DNA from: Micrasema longulum
Taxonomy: Eukaryota; Arthropoda; Insecta; Trichoptera; Brachycentridae
Reading direction: 5' to 3'
NCBI GenBank assembly: GCA_022494885.1
Contig: JAGVSM010003534.1
Span: 62,001 to 126,000, forward strand
DNA length: 64,000 nucleotides
Shown here: positions 10,123-21,309 of the stretch, in pieces
How positions within the stretch are numbered: the first letter of the stretch is position 1
How the letters are laid out: the number at the start of each line of letters is the position of its first letter
Made by a program: the position numbers and the translations under genes
Notes under the pieces: model-generated
What the model was told of the DNA's origin: nothing
Database searches by the model: none
The model's input: only the letters and a program-made list of their open reading frames with translations

Positions 10123-10556
10123 TATTATGAGAGATCTGTCTGTTATCTCCTGGTGATCGGGTGACGCCTTATGCAGTAAATTGCAACGCGCGCAGTTTAA
10201 ATTTTTACTTGTGTCATGTTTGCGAAAATAATTCGTTCTATAATTTTGATAATTCTACGTTAATAATTTTGTAAAATCTTTTTTGAAGAATGTTTTTACT
10301 TATTTCTTTTCAAATTTATTATTTCAAATATCTATTTGACAATAAAAAACCGTTATTCAATGCTGGACAAAAAGAAATTATGAAAACAGAAAAAAACAAT
10401 AATAAAATTAGCGGTAGTAACATTTTCTTTGTCCGGGCAAATTAAGAATATAGTTATATCTTTAAAGTTTAGCCAGAACTTTGGACCAGTGTTTTTAATT
10501 CGATTGCTGCTCTCAAGTAAACATCCATAATAAGGGTATCAAATAGAGATAAGTCC

Positions 10557-10662
10557 ACCTTGTAGTGCTCGCGTGTTCACCAACCATGCTTGAGGTCCCG
10601 GGTATGATTCTTGGAAAGGTCGACATGAAATATTAATTACAAAAACGGTTGTGTTGATTTAA
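10557..10662 (+). mobile_element. SINE-A head and proximal body
   Basis: It contains 'ccttgtagtgctcgcgtgtt', 'ccatgcttgaggtc', a damaged B box and 'gacatgaaatatta'. The distal body is absent. Confidence 0.6.
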
Positions 10663-11077
10663 CGAGACATTTTATTGCAATATGGTTATCGAGAACTATC
10701 GATTAAATTGTGAAGAAAAAAGTCAGATCAGAAATGCTTTTACGTTTAGTAACGAAAGTTAAACTATGAAAGGAAGAATATACTTTTTATGAAATAATTT
10801 AAACAGAGTGAACCTTTTTTTGATGATAGATTTTTAATAACGAAAAAGAAAAATGCGTAGTTTTATTTTCTTAAAATATTTAAATGAAATTTGCTGAAAC
10901 AAAATAGTGTAATTTATTGAAAAATTACAAATAATTGTAAAAAAGAAAAATCACTTAACAGGATTGTGGCTAAAGAAACGACAATATTCAGATTGACTAT
11001 AGAAATGTATTTATTCAAACTCCAGTTATCCAAATTGCCAAATATCCTGGTCGTTACCAGAAAATAAAAAATAAATC

Positions 11078-11450
11078 ATATGTTCAACAATGTTTTGAAA
11101 ATGTCCAAATGTTTGCAAACATACTTGTTTTCTTCCCTAGGGAGTTACTCAGATCTAATTTTTTGCAACAGAGATGGAAAACATTTTTGAGAAGAAAATA
11201 TGGAAGTCTAGGTATTAACAAGACTTATGTTCAAACATCTGCATTCCCTCAATTATTCTATCTGTTGCACAGTGTGTAAAGTTAATATTACACAGTATGT
11301 AAAAATACCACATAAACCAGTCAATGAAAGGTCATAAGCCTTGTAAATGCCTAGACTTCTATATTCCCTGCTCAAAAATATTTTCCATCTCTGTTGCAAA
11401 AAATTAGGGTCTCAATAACATGTTTTTAATATCCTTTTTTTGCTGGAAAT
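11078..11450 (+). mobile_element. MITE-P copy
   Basis: The outer extension is on the left (caacaatgttttgaaaatgt, cctagggagtta). The palindromic body follows, from 'gcaacagagatggaaaacat' to its inverse 'ccatctctgttgc' at 11385-11397. The central part is deleted, leaving arms of about 100-120 bp. Confidence 0.85.
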
Positions 11451-11632
11451 GTTTCAGTATGTTCTTAATGTGATTCGCTGTATTATTTCAAAAGCAGTCA
11501 AATCTGTCTTTCATTAATCCTGGTAATTGGAGTTTTTCAGTATATAGTTTTATATTTTTAGATTTACATTAATTTATTTAGTACAGAGATAGAGCTAAAA
11601 AAATTAAAGAAAAGTTTTTTACATTTTTTTTT

Positions 11633-11797
11633 TGCACCACAACAGGCCAGGAGGCCTAATTACAGTGATGAATTACATCACAGAGCACCCAGGCTTGAGA
11701 AAAATCACATTTTAATTTTTGTGTTCTCACCGGGAATCGAACCCGGAACCTTCCGTGCGTGAGTCAAGCGTCTTGACCACTACACCACGGAGGCCGC
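11633..11797 (-). mobile_element. SINE-B, well preserved
   Basis: On the minus strand the head has A box tggtgtagtgg and B box ggttcgattcc. It aligns base by base with tRNA-Val, with CAC at the anticodon position. The body holds 'tctcaagcctgggtgctctg' and 'aggcctcctggcctgttgtg' and ends in an A run. It matches 41430-41582. Confidence 0.9.
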
Positions 11798-12437
11798 CGA
11801 TCTTATAGTCAACATGCAGTTTTAAAGCTGGATTCGAAACGAATTTTTAAGATAATTAACGTAATTTGAGTAGCGAGGAGCTTTCAAGACTGAACATTTT
11901 ACATTTTCCAGATAAAAGCTTTTTATCTTTAGATTTCCACCTGTTTCTCCCTATATTTTGGACTTATACCATTCTCAACGTTGTAAAAATTAATGATGCT
12001 CGTCTTCCAAGCGGGGACTTATTTTCCAATGACAAGTTGTTACAGTTATTGGCAGTAATAAAAGTGGTAGGGGAATCAAGAAAGAAAATAAAAGGCTACG
12101 AGATTCTGAAAATAAAAATTGGAACAAACGTTCTTTAAATAACTAATTGAAGTTGTTATCAGCTGTAATAATATCATAAATATATACATTTATCACAAAT
12201 CTTTTTTTAAAAAAAAAGCCTTTTCAGTGTTTGTCTTACCCTCATACGCCTAATTAGCTACAATCTGCATAACATATCGAGACGACAATTTTGATTTGTA
12301 AGTTATTTTTCGACAACAATAATTATTACATTGATGGAATACATGGAAATTCAATGATTAATACAGTCTGAAGAAAAAATAACTTTTGGGTTGATCTAGA
12401 AACTGTATTTAAAAAAATTACTTGTTTGCTAAATAAA

Positions 12438-12572
12438 GAGGTCTCGGGTCTTCTTGACATGGTTGACATAATAATATATTTATTTGGAAAATAATTTTTA
12501 CACTAGAATATTTTATAGTCCTTAGACTGGCCCCTGGAGCCTAAAACTGATCATCTTACTAATAAGGAAGTT
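12438..12572 (+). mobile_element. SINE-A, central part
   Basis: It runs from 'gaggtctcgggtc' through 'acatggttgacat' and 'acactagaatattttatagt' to 'ctgatcatcttac'. Both ends are missing. Confidence 0.7.
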
Positions 12573-12629
12573 CAGTATTTTTTAAATCTTTTTAATTTTG
12601 TCAAAAGACTATTAAATTAAGCCAATTTA

Positions 12630-12990
12630 AAAAAAAAATTGTATGTATCGTATTATCGGCTTTATAATTTTTTTAAGTTTTGTGTTTCTGAAATAACTCC
12701 ACGTTTGAAGTCAGCGGCTATCTTCCGCTTATTCTCTACCAGTTCTGCCATTGGTCCATTAACGGTAAGCAAACCGGAAATCTTTCTAAACTCTCTTATC
12801 ATTGGTTGATTCATATGAACCAGTGACGTCATTCAAAGCAGTTCGTTTTTGTTAAAATATCTTTTATTATTTTTTTCGCACATTTTCAAGAAACTTTCCT
12901 TTACAATTTAGTGCTCTAATTTTTACCGTGCGCAAGAAAACATTTATTCTATCCAACTTTCCATTAGGCTGAGGTTTTTATTGTTTATTT
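12630..12990 (+). repeat. Dispersed repeat R1, copy 1
   Basis: It is colinear with 57660-58000: 'gtatcgtattatc', 'tttctgaaata', 'tcattggttgattcatatga', 'accagtgacgt' and 'gcaagaaaacatt'. It carries an ATTGG (reverse CCAAT) motif and a TGACGTCA (CRE) motif about 25 bp apart. Class unknown; no coding potential. Confidence 0.75.
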
Positions 12991-12999
12991 GCAAAACAT

Positions 13000-13800
13000 G
13001 GAACATTTTAATTCTGATTCTCTCTAAAAAAAAAAACAATCAAATCGATTCTGTTTTTGGGACGCGGAAATTGGGACAACGAAACGTCATAATCAGTCCG
13101 ATGTGCTATTGTCTTTTTTGCAAAGTATCGGATTGACATTTGAGAAAGAATCAAAGTTTAATAATGTTTAAATGCCTTTTCATAAAAATTCTTAACCACC
13201 AAATATCCATCCACTTAAGTACAATAATTAATAATTACCCCTTTGCTGACCAAAATAAGGAAAAATATTTATAATATTTTCATCCCTTCAAACAACTAAA
13301 TATTTGTTCATTGTTAGGGTGAAAGGGCCAATTTTGTATAAACAAACAAATCGAACAAACTATCACGCCGTTTCCCTTTCCGTTTACTACCCCAGTCAGG
13401 TAACGATGAAAATCCATATAATTCTGTCTTTGCCTATAGAATTCGCTTTTTTACATTCATACATCTTCTTATGCACGCACGCCGGTTATTCCGACTTTGA
13501 ACATGTCTATATTTACTTATTTCTTATTGTCTTTCTTGGTCCTCATCGCTTTTATCATCCATCAACATTCCCATCTTAAATCTTTTAAGCTGTTCTTTCA
13601 ATGTTCATTTGCTTTATATGTCCATATCAATACAGAACACTTTTCTAGATTTTGTCGATAGTGTTTATCTCAACCGTACAAAATATACGGTTTTTAAAAT
13701 AAAAGAAAACTGAGTGCAATAAAAACGCAATATCTCAGGCAAATGTGTGGCAAAACGATTTACGATATTATATTAATGCTTAAAAACATGAACTAGAAAC
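13000..13800. other. No recognised gene
   Basis: A 91-codon plus-strand frame (13304-13579) lies in a C/T-rich stretch. It shows no known domain and I do not support it as coding. The remainder is AT-rich without clear repeats. Confidence 0.4.
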
Positions 13801-14040
13801 GTTAAATTCTTCAACAATTTTTGTAGACAAGAACTGGATTCAACCCCCTTAGGAACTGTTAATATTAAAATATAAGAACAGTGAGGAAGGACATTTAAGA
13901 TAAGCAAATACAGAAGCCTAGGTTTCTACAGGGCAGATGACCTGTCATTGGTGTCATTGGCTATTATGCGAGTGAACTAATTCAATCAGATGAATCTCAA
14001 ACATATCAATAAAGGTTTCAGCTCTTTAACTTCACAAACA

Positions 14041-14364
14041 TCAACAAATGGAATAATTTAAGGAATCTTCTTCTTCTTCACGTGTCATGTCGGGTCCCAC
14101 AGACGTAGAAAAACACTTGAAAGAAAGCTTCCCTACCCTGAGCAGTGCGAAGCAGCTCCTCCACAGTTCTAATCCTGGTCCATGCTCGGATGTTTTGAAA
14201 CCAGGAAACTGTTTCTTTCCGACCCCTCTATGTCCCTCGATCTTCCCCTTCATGACAAGCTGAATTATGGCATATTTATCACCTCTCAACACATGGCCAA
14301 AATATGAAATCTTACGGAGCTTAACAGTGGTGAATAGATCTCTATTAGTATTAGCTCTACGCAA
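14041..14364 (-). mobile_element. RTE-like LINE C-terminal fragment
   Basis: A 107-codon frame on the minus strand contains LRKISYFGHVLRGDKYAIIQ, then GKIEGHRGVGKKQ. This is the conserved 'KLRrisyfGHVlR..ky.i.qliieGKieGkRg.GRk' end of RTE-type endonuclease-reverse transcriptases. After KKQ the match drifts. It is a short remnant inserted in MITE-P. Confidence 0.85.
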
Positions 14365-14394
14365 TACTTTATTGTCCTGATAATTACCTAAGAC

Positions 14395-14690
14395 AGCGTC
14401 AGCATAGATTGTTTCATATTCCGATATTCAGGACCAACCTGCTTATGGTTATGCCTGTTGGAAGGGCTACCGCTATGCTGAACAACACCGCTCTGGATAT
14501 TGATCTGTTCCATGTATCCGAAGGGGTTTTCCGGAGCAGGATTCTTCGACTACTTTGACATAAGTCTCTTTCGTGTTTTTTTTTTCTTTTTTATAATATG
14601 TACGTATTGAATATATTTTTGTAACGTACATGTTATATTTAAAATAAATAAATTGAATTGAAATTGAATTGAATTGTTGGTTTTCATATC
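14395..14690 (+). mobile_element. Jockey-like LINE 3' end
   Basis: One frame gives LFHIPIFRTNLLMVMPVGRA then TAMLNNTALDIDLFHVSEG and a stop, which is the usual end of a jockey-type reverse transcriptase. A 3' UTR follows, then an (AATTG)n-type tail at 14650-14690 (aaattgaattgaaattgaat). The orientation is opposite to the adjacent RTE fragment, so two separate events are likely. Confidence 0.7.
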
Positions 14691-15489
14691 GGTCTAAGAT
14701 ATTCTTAACATTCTATGATGAATCCCCATTGAAAATGCTTTTAAGCGGTTTTTAATATTCATCAAAGAATATAAATGCTCAAATATAGGTAGAATGGTGA
14801 ATGTTACACAGTGTGTAAAGTGACCACTGAAACCAGCCAATGACATGTCATAAGCCCTGTAGATGCCTAGACTTCTGAATTACCTTCACTAAAATGTTCT
14901 CCATCTTTGTTCTAATAATTAAACGTTAAATTCTGTTTCGATTAATTATTGTAAGATAATTTGTTCGAGTTGAACATGCTTATCTGAAAACGAAAAACGT
15001 TGAATGTCAATATCGGTACTTTTAAACATAAAGTTCTTAATGTTGAAACATATTTTTAATATATTTTTATACGGTTAAGTTTTTCAATGTGTATTTATTA
15101 AAAAAAGCACAAAGCGTGTGTTCTTATCAGAAAAATATTTTAATAAATCATGAATCAAAGCTCCAACTTTTTGGCACTGTCGCACTTTGAGATGACATTC
15201 ATCACAATATCTGGCGCTACCCTCTCCCGAGTGATAAATGATCTCTCCCACTCAGTACAAACCATAGCCTATAGTAACACCAACACCACCGCGATAAAGA
15301 ATTCCACTCTGACTCACATGAAAATGCGACTCACTGCTGAAAATACAAACGTTAAAAACACAACACTTAAATCCATAATCGCTTTTAACAGAGAAAAAAT
15401 CTTTAAAATTTTTGGTGTCAAAAAGATTTATTTTCAGTTTCAGTGCTGCAATTTTATAATTAAGTCTAAAGACTTTTCGGTGGGACACA

Positions 15490-15785
15490 TTTTTTTTAAG
15501 ACAGGTTTATTTTACATTTATTTTATTTATATTTTACAAATTTATTCATAAACAGGCACTAAAAAGTATCAAGAAGATATTTCTTCAGTTCTTTTTTTTT
15601 CATTTGAAGATCTTTCATGTTAGCTATGGTTTGTGGGAGATCATTGAACAATCTTGGAACAACGCAATTTAATGTTCGCTTTCCGAAATAATTTGTAATT
15701 CCGGGAACAAACAGGGAGCCCTAAGTTTTTAATCTAGTGTTGTGAGTGTGGGAAACTCTTTTTTTATATTCCGGATTACACAAGT
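15490..15785 (-). mobile_element. LINE C-terminus
   Basis: The minus strand reads PGITNYFGKRTLNCVVPRLF, then NDLPQTIANMKDLQ, LKKYLLDTF and a stop at about 15555. This is the classic 'R+lnfvgPrlwN.LP..i+....F+..lk.yLl' ending. The 3' UTR extends to about 15490. The 133-codon plus-strand frame at 15150-15551 overlaps it antisense and has no domain. Confidence 0.8.
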
Positions 15786-15835
15786 AGTTTAAAAGTATAA
15801 AAACATGTCAATGCAGCAGAGAGTGTAGGTATCTT

Positions 15836-15892
15836 TTCAGTGCCCTATGTACTTCTAGGTGCAAATAGGTAAATGATAATAATAGTCATTTA
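15836..15892 (+). mobile_element. SINE-A tail fragment
   Basis: It contains 'cagtgccctatgtacttcta' followed by 'ggtgc' and a gataat-rich tail. Confidence 0.55.
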
Positions 15893-15924
15893 GAGCGTTT
15901 ATTTCGCTAGATAATGATTGAGGG

Positions 15925-15987
15925 GGCAGTGCGGGGTTTAGAACCTTGGAATTCTGATCCGCTAGTCCACGACAGTTCTACGGTAAA
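15925..15987 (-). mobile_element. SINE-C head fragment
   Basis: In reverse it reads 'gtcgtggactagcggatcag' and 'aaggttctaaacccc', which matches the SINE-C head including a worn B box. Confidence 0.5.
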
Positions 15988-16014
15988 GCTAATCGTTATT
16001 ATTTAATACCTACA

Positions 16015-16260
16015 AATTGACATGTATTTCAATATACATGTATAATCACGTTGGGGCAGAGGGTGGTCGGGAGAGGCAGTAAAGATAGGGAAAGTGGAGG
16101 GGATAAGAAATGCTAAACAGAGTGACATCACGGTTTCCATTCACAGCTCGCAGAGTCGAGAATGTTGAAATCTCTGCGATTTCATTGGTTGCTGGTTGAG
16201 CTGAGATATTTTTTAGATGTCACCCCCCTCCCCCGTTCCAGCCAAAAGATATTTCAAGAA
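16015..16260. other. G-rich unique block
   Basis: A purine-rich tract (16050-16110) is followed by 'cattggtt' (reverse CCAAT) and the inverted pair gtgacatc/gatgtcac (about 16130 and 16220). It may be a worn R1 relative or a regulatory block. I cannot decide. Confidence 0.25.
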
Positions 16261-16599
16261 GTTCATAATCGGCACGTGGAATACTGTTTATTTTTTTAAA
16301 AATATTTTAAATTCGAATCTTAAAGATGTAATTTCTAAAACTGAAAAATGAAGGCCGATTTCATACAATCGTAAAAATCATGTATGGAATTTTATTGTTT
16401 TATAAAATGAGGGTATAAAAAGAAAATTTGGAAATCTCCATTTAAGGAGTTACTGAGAAATTTGCGAAAAACTTATAACTTTAAAAAAATTATGTCCCAT
16501 TTTGGAAAGAAAATAAGATACAAAATAATTTAATTTTCAACAATTTTTCAAACAACATAGAATATTTTCATAATTAAGTCAGTGCATGTTTGTCTTAAT

Positions 16600-16800
16600 C
16601 AGTGCATGTGCTTATCAAAATGCATGGCGTGTTGGTTTTATATTTTTGTGCAACAAATATGGTGAAGGTGGATAGTGGGTTTTGCATGTTGGTTTGCATG
16701 TTGGTTTAATTGGTGTTCTGACGAAGAGACGGGTTTGTCTCGAAACCGGTAGACATAGAAAAGTCGGTTAGTGGTTAGATACAAATATTTAATAACATTT
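16600..16800 (+). repeat. Dispersed repeat R2, copy 1
   Basis: It shares 'catgttggtttaat', 'atggtgaaggtggatagtgg', 'ctcgaaaccggtagacatag' and 'aaaagtcggtta' with the inverted pair at 51165-51550. A fragment of its end lies at 17635-17720. It contains an internal direct repeat of 'gcatgttggttt'. Confidence 0.75.
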
Positions 16801-17159
16801 AGTAAAATGTTTGACCACAAAGTTAATTCTTTAAATTTATAAAATAATTTAATTTTCCTTTAAATTAACAGTTTAAAAACGGACATTGCTAGTTATGCTA
16901 CAATAATGTGGGTATATCTCATTTTGCATAATCAAGAGAAAGGACCTTTCTAATTTTGTTTATTTCTAGATGAAGATATTTAAATTTTCTTCATATATTA
17001 AACAATGCCGCCATTTTTATTTCGCATTTCGGACTTTCATAACCAACAAATCTGGCTTTATTCTGTATCGGATTCGTTTCGTAAATGCATTCGTATCGCA
17101 TTAGAGGGAACGAGAGTGGAATACAATTTTGATTGCGTTACTGTGAGATGGACATATGA

Positions 17160-17330
17160 CGAACGAACGATCTTACGAAACGAAATTGTGACAGAAAAAG
17201 CCAACTGCATTTCCATAGTAGGTACGAAATAGATAATTTCTATTACGTACCTACTATGAATGCTAAGTTTGCAGTGTCAAGTACAATTGAAATCCGTTTT
17301 TGTAAGATTTAGTGACGGTTTTGAATTACG
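17160..17330. repeat. Palindrome, core 45 bp
   Basis: The core 17214-17258 is catagtaggtacg, then a near-symmetrical aaatagataatttctatta, then cgtacctactatg. Outer bases continue to pair loosely ('atcttacgaaac' with the inverse of 'gtttttgtaagat'). It is likely a small foldback element or the centre of one. The 75-codon frame at 17005-17232 ends inside it. Confidence 0.75.
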
Positions 17331-17459
17331 TTATTTATTAAGTAGGTAGGTTTTTATGTATTATTTTGGCATCAGTAACTCATTTTCCGTTTTTGGTGAA
17401 AATTTAGTAGTTTGCTTCTAATACTTTCATATGATGTATATACATAAAAAATATCCGTA

Positions 17460-17506
17460 TTTTATGGAAGGCAAACAAATTAACCAGTGCACCATGAGAC
17501 CGACTA
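17460..17506 (-). mobile_element. SINE-A head fragment
   Basis: The stretch 'ggcaaacaaattaaccagtg' and 'caccatgagaccgac' is the SINE-A head in reverse. Confidence 0.5.
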
Positions 17507-17634
17507 ATATCAGCTCGGTTTCCCTTTCATGGGATTTTCACCAGGAAAGATTTGACTTATTAATTCTACATGTGTCGATGTAATATTTAGAAATCACTGT
17601 AAAAATACAATAAAATAGAATTCATAATTTAAAT

Positions 17635-17720
17635 TTATCTTAAAACAGAAGCTTGTTTTGCTTTGAAACCGGTGAATAGAAAAAAAAGTGGTTAAAAACA
17701 AAATTGTTTTAATAAATATT
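17635..17720 (+). repeat. R2 end fragment
   Basis: The order 'tttgaaaccggtgaatagaa', 'gtggtt' and 'aataaatatta' matches the last 70 bp of R2. Confidence 0.5.
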
Positions 17721-17849
17721 ATCATAATAATAACCATCTAAAACAGTTTTATAAACAAAATTATATGAAATTTCTTGAAAGATTTCACTGTAGTGACTTA
17801 AAAACAATATTTTCAAATTTTAAATTCTTTAACCAATGTTGTGCCGACA

Positions 17850-18040
17850 GTGGTTCCCAATGTCGACACTATCCCCTTTTCTCAACCAAAATGTCTCTCA
17901 GAGCCGCCATGGATTTATTTATTGTCAACCATATTACTGAAACTGCTTCGTCATCTTACTGCAATAACCGATTGTGTTTTGTTTCGGGGCTGCGACCCGT
18001 TCTTTTGAAACCCCCGACCAACCGTTGAAATAGTCGCACA
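17850..18040 (+). mobile_element. hAT-like terminal fragment (tentative)
   Basis: 'cagtggttcccaatgt' resembles the terminal inverted repeat shared by many Ac/Charlie-type hAT elements. 'ggggctgcgacccgttc' resembles their subterminal GGGTCGCGACCC motif. No matching opposite end is visible, so this is only a suggestion. Confidence 0.35.
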
Positions 18041-18124
18041 ATTAAACTACGAAAAACGTATTTTTTTCAAAAATTTATCAACACAGATAAAATATTCATC
18101 AACATTTACATTTTATGCATACTT

Positions 18125-18325
18125 TTTAGGTGGAGCATATGGTGTATACAAACAGCCTCCAGGACTCTCTATGGACTGCCAGCTCCTGTGCATCCTCCCA
18201 AGTCAGGTTCTCGTCCCATAGTTCTGATATGAACTGCGAAAGAACTGTCAGCAGCTGACGTCTGGGATGCGGAACTAGAATCGTTGCACCTCACAAGGGC
18301 CCAAACTGCAAAAGTACTAAATTTT
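18125..18325 (-). mobile_element. LINE extreme C-terminal fragment
   Basis: The minus strand reads DENLTWEDAQELAVHRESWR with a stop shortly after, which resembles the 'W.eAqelA.DRe.WR' end of RTE/L2-like endonuclease-reverse transcriptases. Upstream frames are broken. Confidence 0.55.
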
Positions 18326-18329
18326 GAGG

Positions 18330-19555
18330 ATAGGTGTCGACGAAGAACACTGTGAGTTATAAATAATTAAAATATTCGGCATCTTCGATATTTTGATTAA
18401 CCTTTCATTTCCTGTTTTTTTTTTTTTATGACATGCCTTAGAGTAAAAAATAGGAAAAAAAAACATTAAATAAGTCATAGTCATATGTATGACATATACG
18501 AGTAAAATTAATTGCAATAGAAATAATATAATTAAATATGAAATGGGCAATTCTTTAAAAAAATGTATCGTTCCCTGTAGTTTTTTGTGTTGGTTTGCAA
18601 CAAGACAACACGAAAGGTTTAAAACAAAAAAATATCAAAAAAACATTTTATTGTTTATCCAAATATTGAAATTTTAAGGCTATTTTTAAAAAGCCGTAAG
18701 AAACCGCATTCAAGTTGTGGTAAAACGGAGTTCAAAGCACAGATTTGAGTCCTTGATATTACCCTAGGAGTACAACCCGGTTCAAATGATTTTTGTTATG
18801 TATTCTTCCCGTTAATTTAATATAAAAAGCAAAGTTTTATGTAAAAAATGTTTATTTGAAAATTGAGCATACCAGTCAACGTGCGGAAACTGTTTTTGAT
18901 GGATTCATTGCTTTTTGTCAAATAACACAACATTGGATAAGATAGGATTAAATTTAACATTAGGGGTAATTTAACGTTATAAAAAGCAACCCTCGCGGTA
19001 CCAAACGAAGCACAACCCCAAACAGTTTTTGCTATCCAAGTCCTACGCATTTTTTACAGAATATTTAAATCTGATTAAGTTTATCCTTAGTCACATATTA
19101 AATTACTATTTACAGTAACTTATCAGAAATCTGTAATTATTTTTAGATGACTGGCAAAAAGCATGCGTTTTATATACTGAAGCAGTAAATGTCTTCATTG
19201 GAAGCAATATTTTTCCCTTGATGAAATCAGTCAGTAATTAAATATAAAACTTTTCCCGAAGAAAACCAGTAATTACAAAAACAGTTTATTTTTATCAGCT
19301 AACATGTGGTTACAGGAATAACATGGCTAATAAATAACTGATAAATGTTACTGCAAAACGCGAATGTATAATGAGGTGTTTCAACGTTTTAGAGTTAAAA
19401 TATAACAGTAGTTAATATTTTTATTTTGAATTTGCTGAAAGAAATTAAAATTTTAGGAAAGTTGTCTAGTTAAATAAGGAAAATTTAACAGAATACAGCA
19501 TAAGTACTTTAAAAAAAATTGAGTTCTACTAACATATTAAGTAAGATTTACATCT
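18330..19555. other. No recognised gene
   Basis: AT-rich DNA with only short chance frames (60-77 codons, overlapping on both strands). I see no repeat family of this window in it. Confidence 0.5.
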
Positions 19556-19559
19556 TTTT

Positions 19560-19805
19560 TCATGTATGAGTCAAAATGGTTCATCCGTAACTCATTTTTA
19601 CAAACCATGGTGTCAAACTGTAAGATATTAGACTCATATTTTTAGCAAACCCATTTTTTGTTAATACATCAAATGCGGTGGATGTATTGTGACAGTTAGT
19701 TTAATAGTTTCTGTAATAAAAATATGTATAGTAATATTTGACCCATGCATAGTATCCACGCACAAAAGTGTCTGGGTCATTTTGACCCGTATAAAGTATG
19801 TAGGT
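19560..19805. mobile_element. Possible small inverted-repeat element
   Basis: The left 'gagtcaaaatggttcat' and right 'tgggtcattttgaccc' segments are inverted-like and recall piggyBac-type ends that carry GGGTCAAAATGACCC. There is no clear TTAA target duplication. Confidence 0.25.
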
Positions 19806-20036
19806 TGGTCTTTTTCTGTGAATTTGGATGATATAAAAGAACTGATTGAATAAAACTAATTCATCGGTGAATTTCCAAATAAAATAAAATTAATCGGAAC
19901 ACAAACGTTTGTAAAACCTATTAAAAAACATTGATTATATTTGAGAAATGTGCAGATAAGAGTGATTTTTCTCACGAACGTAATGCCCAAACACATTGTT
20001 AGTTTTATAGTTTTTATTTGACTACTGGTTTTATTA

Positions 20037-20345
20037 ATTTATTTCAGTCTTCAAGTACAAAAAATAAATAATAACGTTGACGAACTTATTGCCAAAGTCA
20101 ATATCTTCCAGCCAATCAAAAAACAGATATGTCAAAAGAACAGTTGGTCAAAAAATTGTACTTAAAAATGAAAATATGTATTAAAATATACATGCATGAA
20201 AAAAAATCCTAAATTATTAAAAGTAACGTCTATTGTTTTAATGGGGAGATAAAGCCTGCACATATTAGCTTAAATTAAAGTACATTATGTTTTACTTACG
20301 AATGGATGAGGAATGTGAAATCCGATAATCAGATTAAAAGGAGAG
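20037..20345 (-). mobile_element. LINE 3' end, tandem copy 1
   Basis: The minus strand ends in the motif 'gacttattgccaaag' inverse ('attgctttAgcaataagtcc' in copy 2), 3' UTR, and a TAAATA-type tail at the low-coordinate side. It matches 20385-20735 along its length. Confidence 0.65.
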
Positions 20346-20384
20346 AAAAAGAAACCAAGGAAAGAAAAATAATAAAATATTTAT

Positions 20385-20735
20385 TTATTTAAAACTTCAT
20401 GTACAAAGAATAAGTACGTGGACTTATTGCTAAAAGCAATATCTTTCAGCCAGCCAAAAAACGGACTGGTCAAAATAAGAGATTGGTCAAAATTTTGTAC
20501 TAAAAAACCATAAATATATATCAAAATATACAATACCTACATAATGTACATATGTTAAAATATAAAATTAAAAGAATAATTAAAAATAACAGCTGTTTTT
20601 TAATTGAGAGAAGGCTTGCACATATTAACTGAAATAAAAGTACATTATGTTATACATGTAAAATGATGAGGAATATGGGATCAGATAATGAGTTTGGATT
20701 GAGAGAGAAAAAAGAAAGAGTTCAATAAAGAGAGA
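20385..20735 (-). mobile_element. LINE 3' end, tandem copy 2
   Basis: It shares 'ggacttattgctaaaagcaa', 'tatctttcagcca', 'ttgcacatattaactg' and 'gatgaggaatatggg' with copy 1. The hairpin 'ttgctaaaagcaa' is typical of a 3' UTR stem. A third copy lies at 54345-54530. Confidence 0.7.
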
Positions 20736-20851
20736 GAAATATATATTTAAAAAAACAATATTTAATTGGTTTGGGACAGGGAGGTCAGGATTCTAAGAAT
20801 ATAATAAAGTAATGTTTTAGGCGTTTCTTGAAGGTGGCTAGTTTTTATACT

Positions 20852-20884
20852 GGCCGAATGACCAACTAAGCCACGGCGTTTGAA
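20852..20884 (-). mobile_element. SINE-D head fragment
   Basis: The reverse of 'tggccgaatgaccaactaag' and 'ccacggcg' is the SINE-D A-box region. Confidence 0.4.
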
Positions 20885-21309
20885 ACAATAATTCAATGAA
20901 TACTTGACAATAGAATTATATCGCATAATACGATTCCGTTATTTAAATATTTACAGTAAAAAATGGAACCTACAAAAATTAAGGTTTTCTTAGTTTTTCT
21001 TAGGTTTTTTTTAAAATATAAAATATGCCATAATTTCTGTTTTACCAACATGTTTTTACAAAGCCTTCCGTTTTCCATGTCTTTTAGTTTATTGCTGGAG
21101 GCAGGAATAGTATACGGCTAGTGTGTTATTGAATATATTTAGTATTATTCAGTGGCTGGTCGTGTATTAGCTCAACTTGTGATGGTTTCGTGCCAACTCC
21201 CAATCACTCATAGTGCCGAGACCTTTGTGCTGTGTACGCAATATAAATCAGGGATGGCTCAAAACGAAAAGTAAACTTTGAAATATGAACGGAAAAGAAA
21301 ATTTATGTC

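Larger units (their letters stand above)
13805..14935 (+). mobile_element. MITE-P interrupted by LINE fragments
   Basis: The left outer end and arm (13805-14045: gtagacaagaactggattca, agcctaggtttctacagggc) and the right inverted arm (14770-14920: gttacacagtgtgtaaagtg, cctagacttct) enclose about 700 bp of LINE-derived DNA. This is nested insertion into a pre-existing MITE-P. Confidence 0.8.

Noticed and set aside
11700..11797. tRNA-Val gene on the minus strand
   Set aside because: The tRNA-like part lacks a paired 3' acceptor end and continues into a SINE-B body found again at 41430.
15150..15551. 133-codon plus-strand frame as a gene
   Set aside because: It overlaps a LINE C-terminus on the other strand, has Thr/Asn-rich then Phe/Tyr-rich low-complexity composition and no domain.
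19560..19805. Confident piggyBac MITE
   Set aside because: The GGGTCA-like ends are only loosely inverted and no TTAA duplication is visible; kept only as a low-confidence feature.
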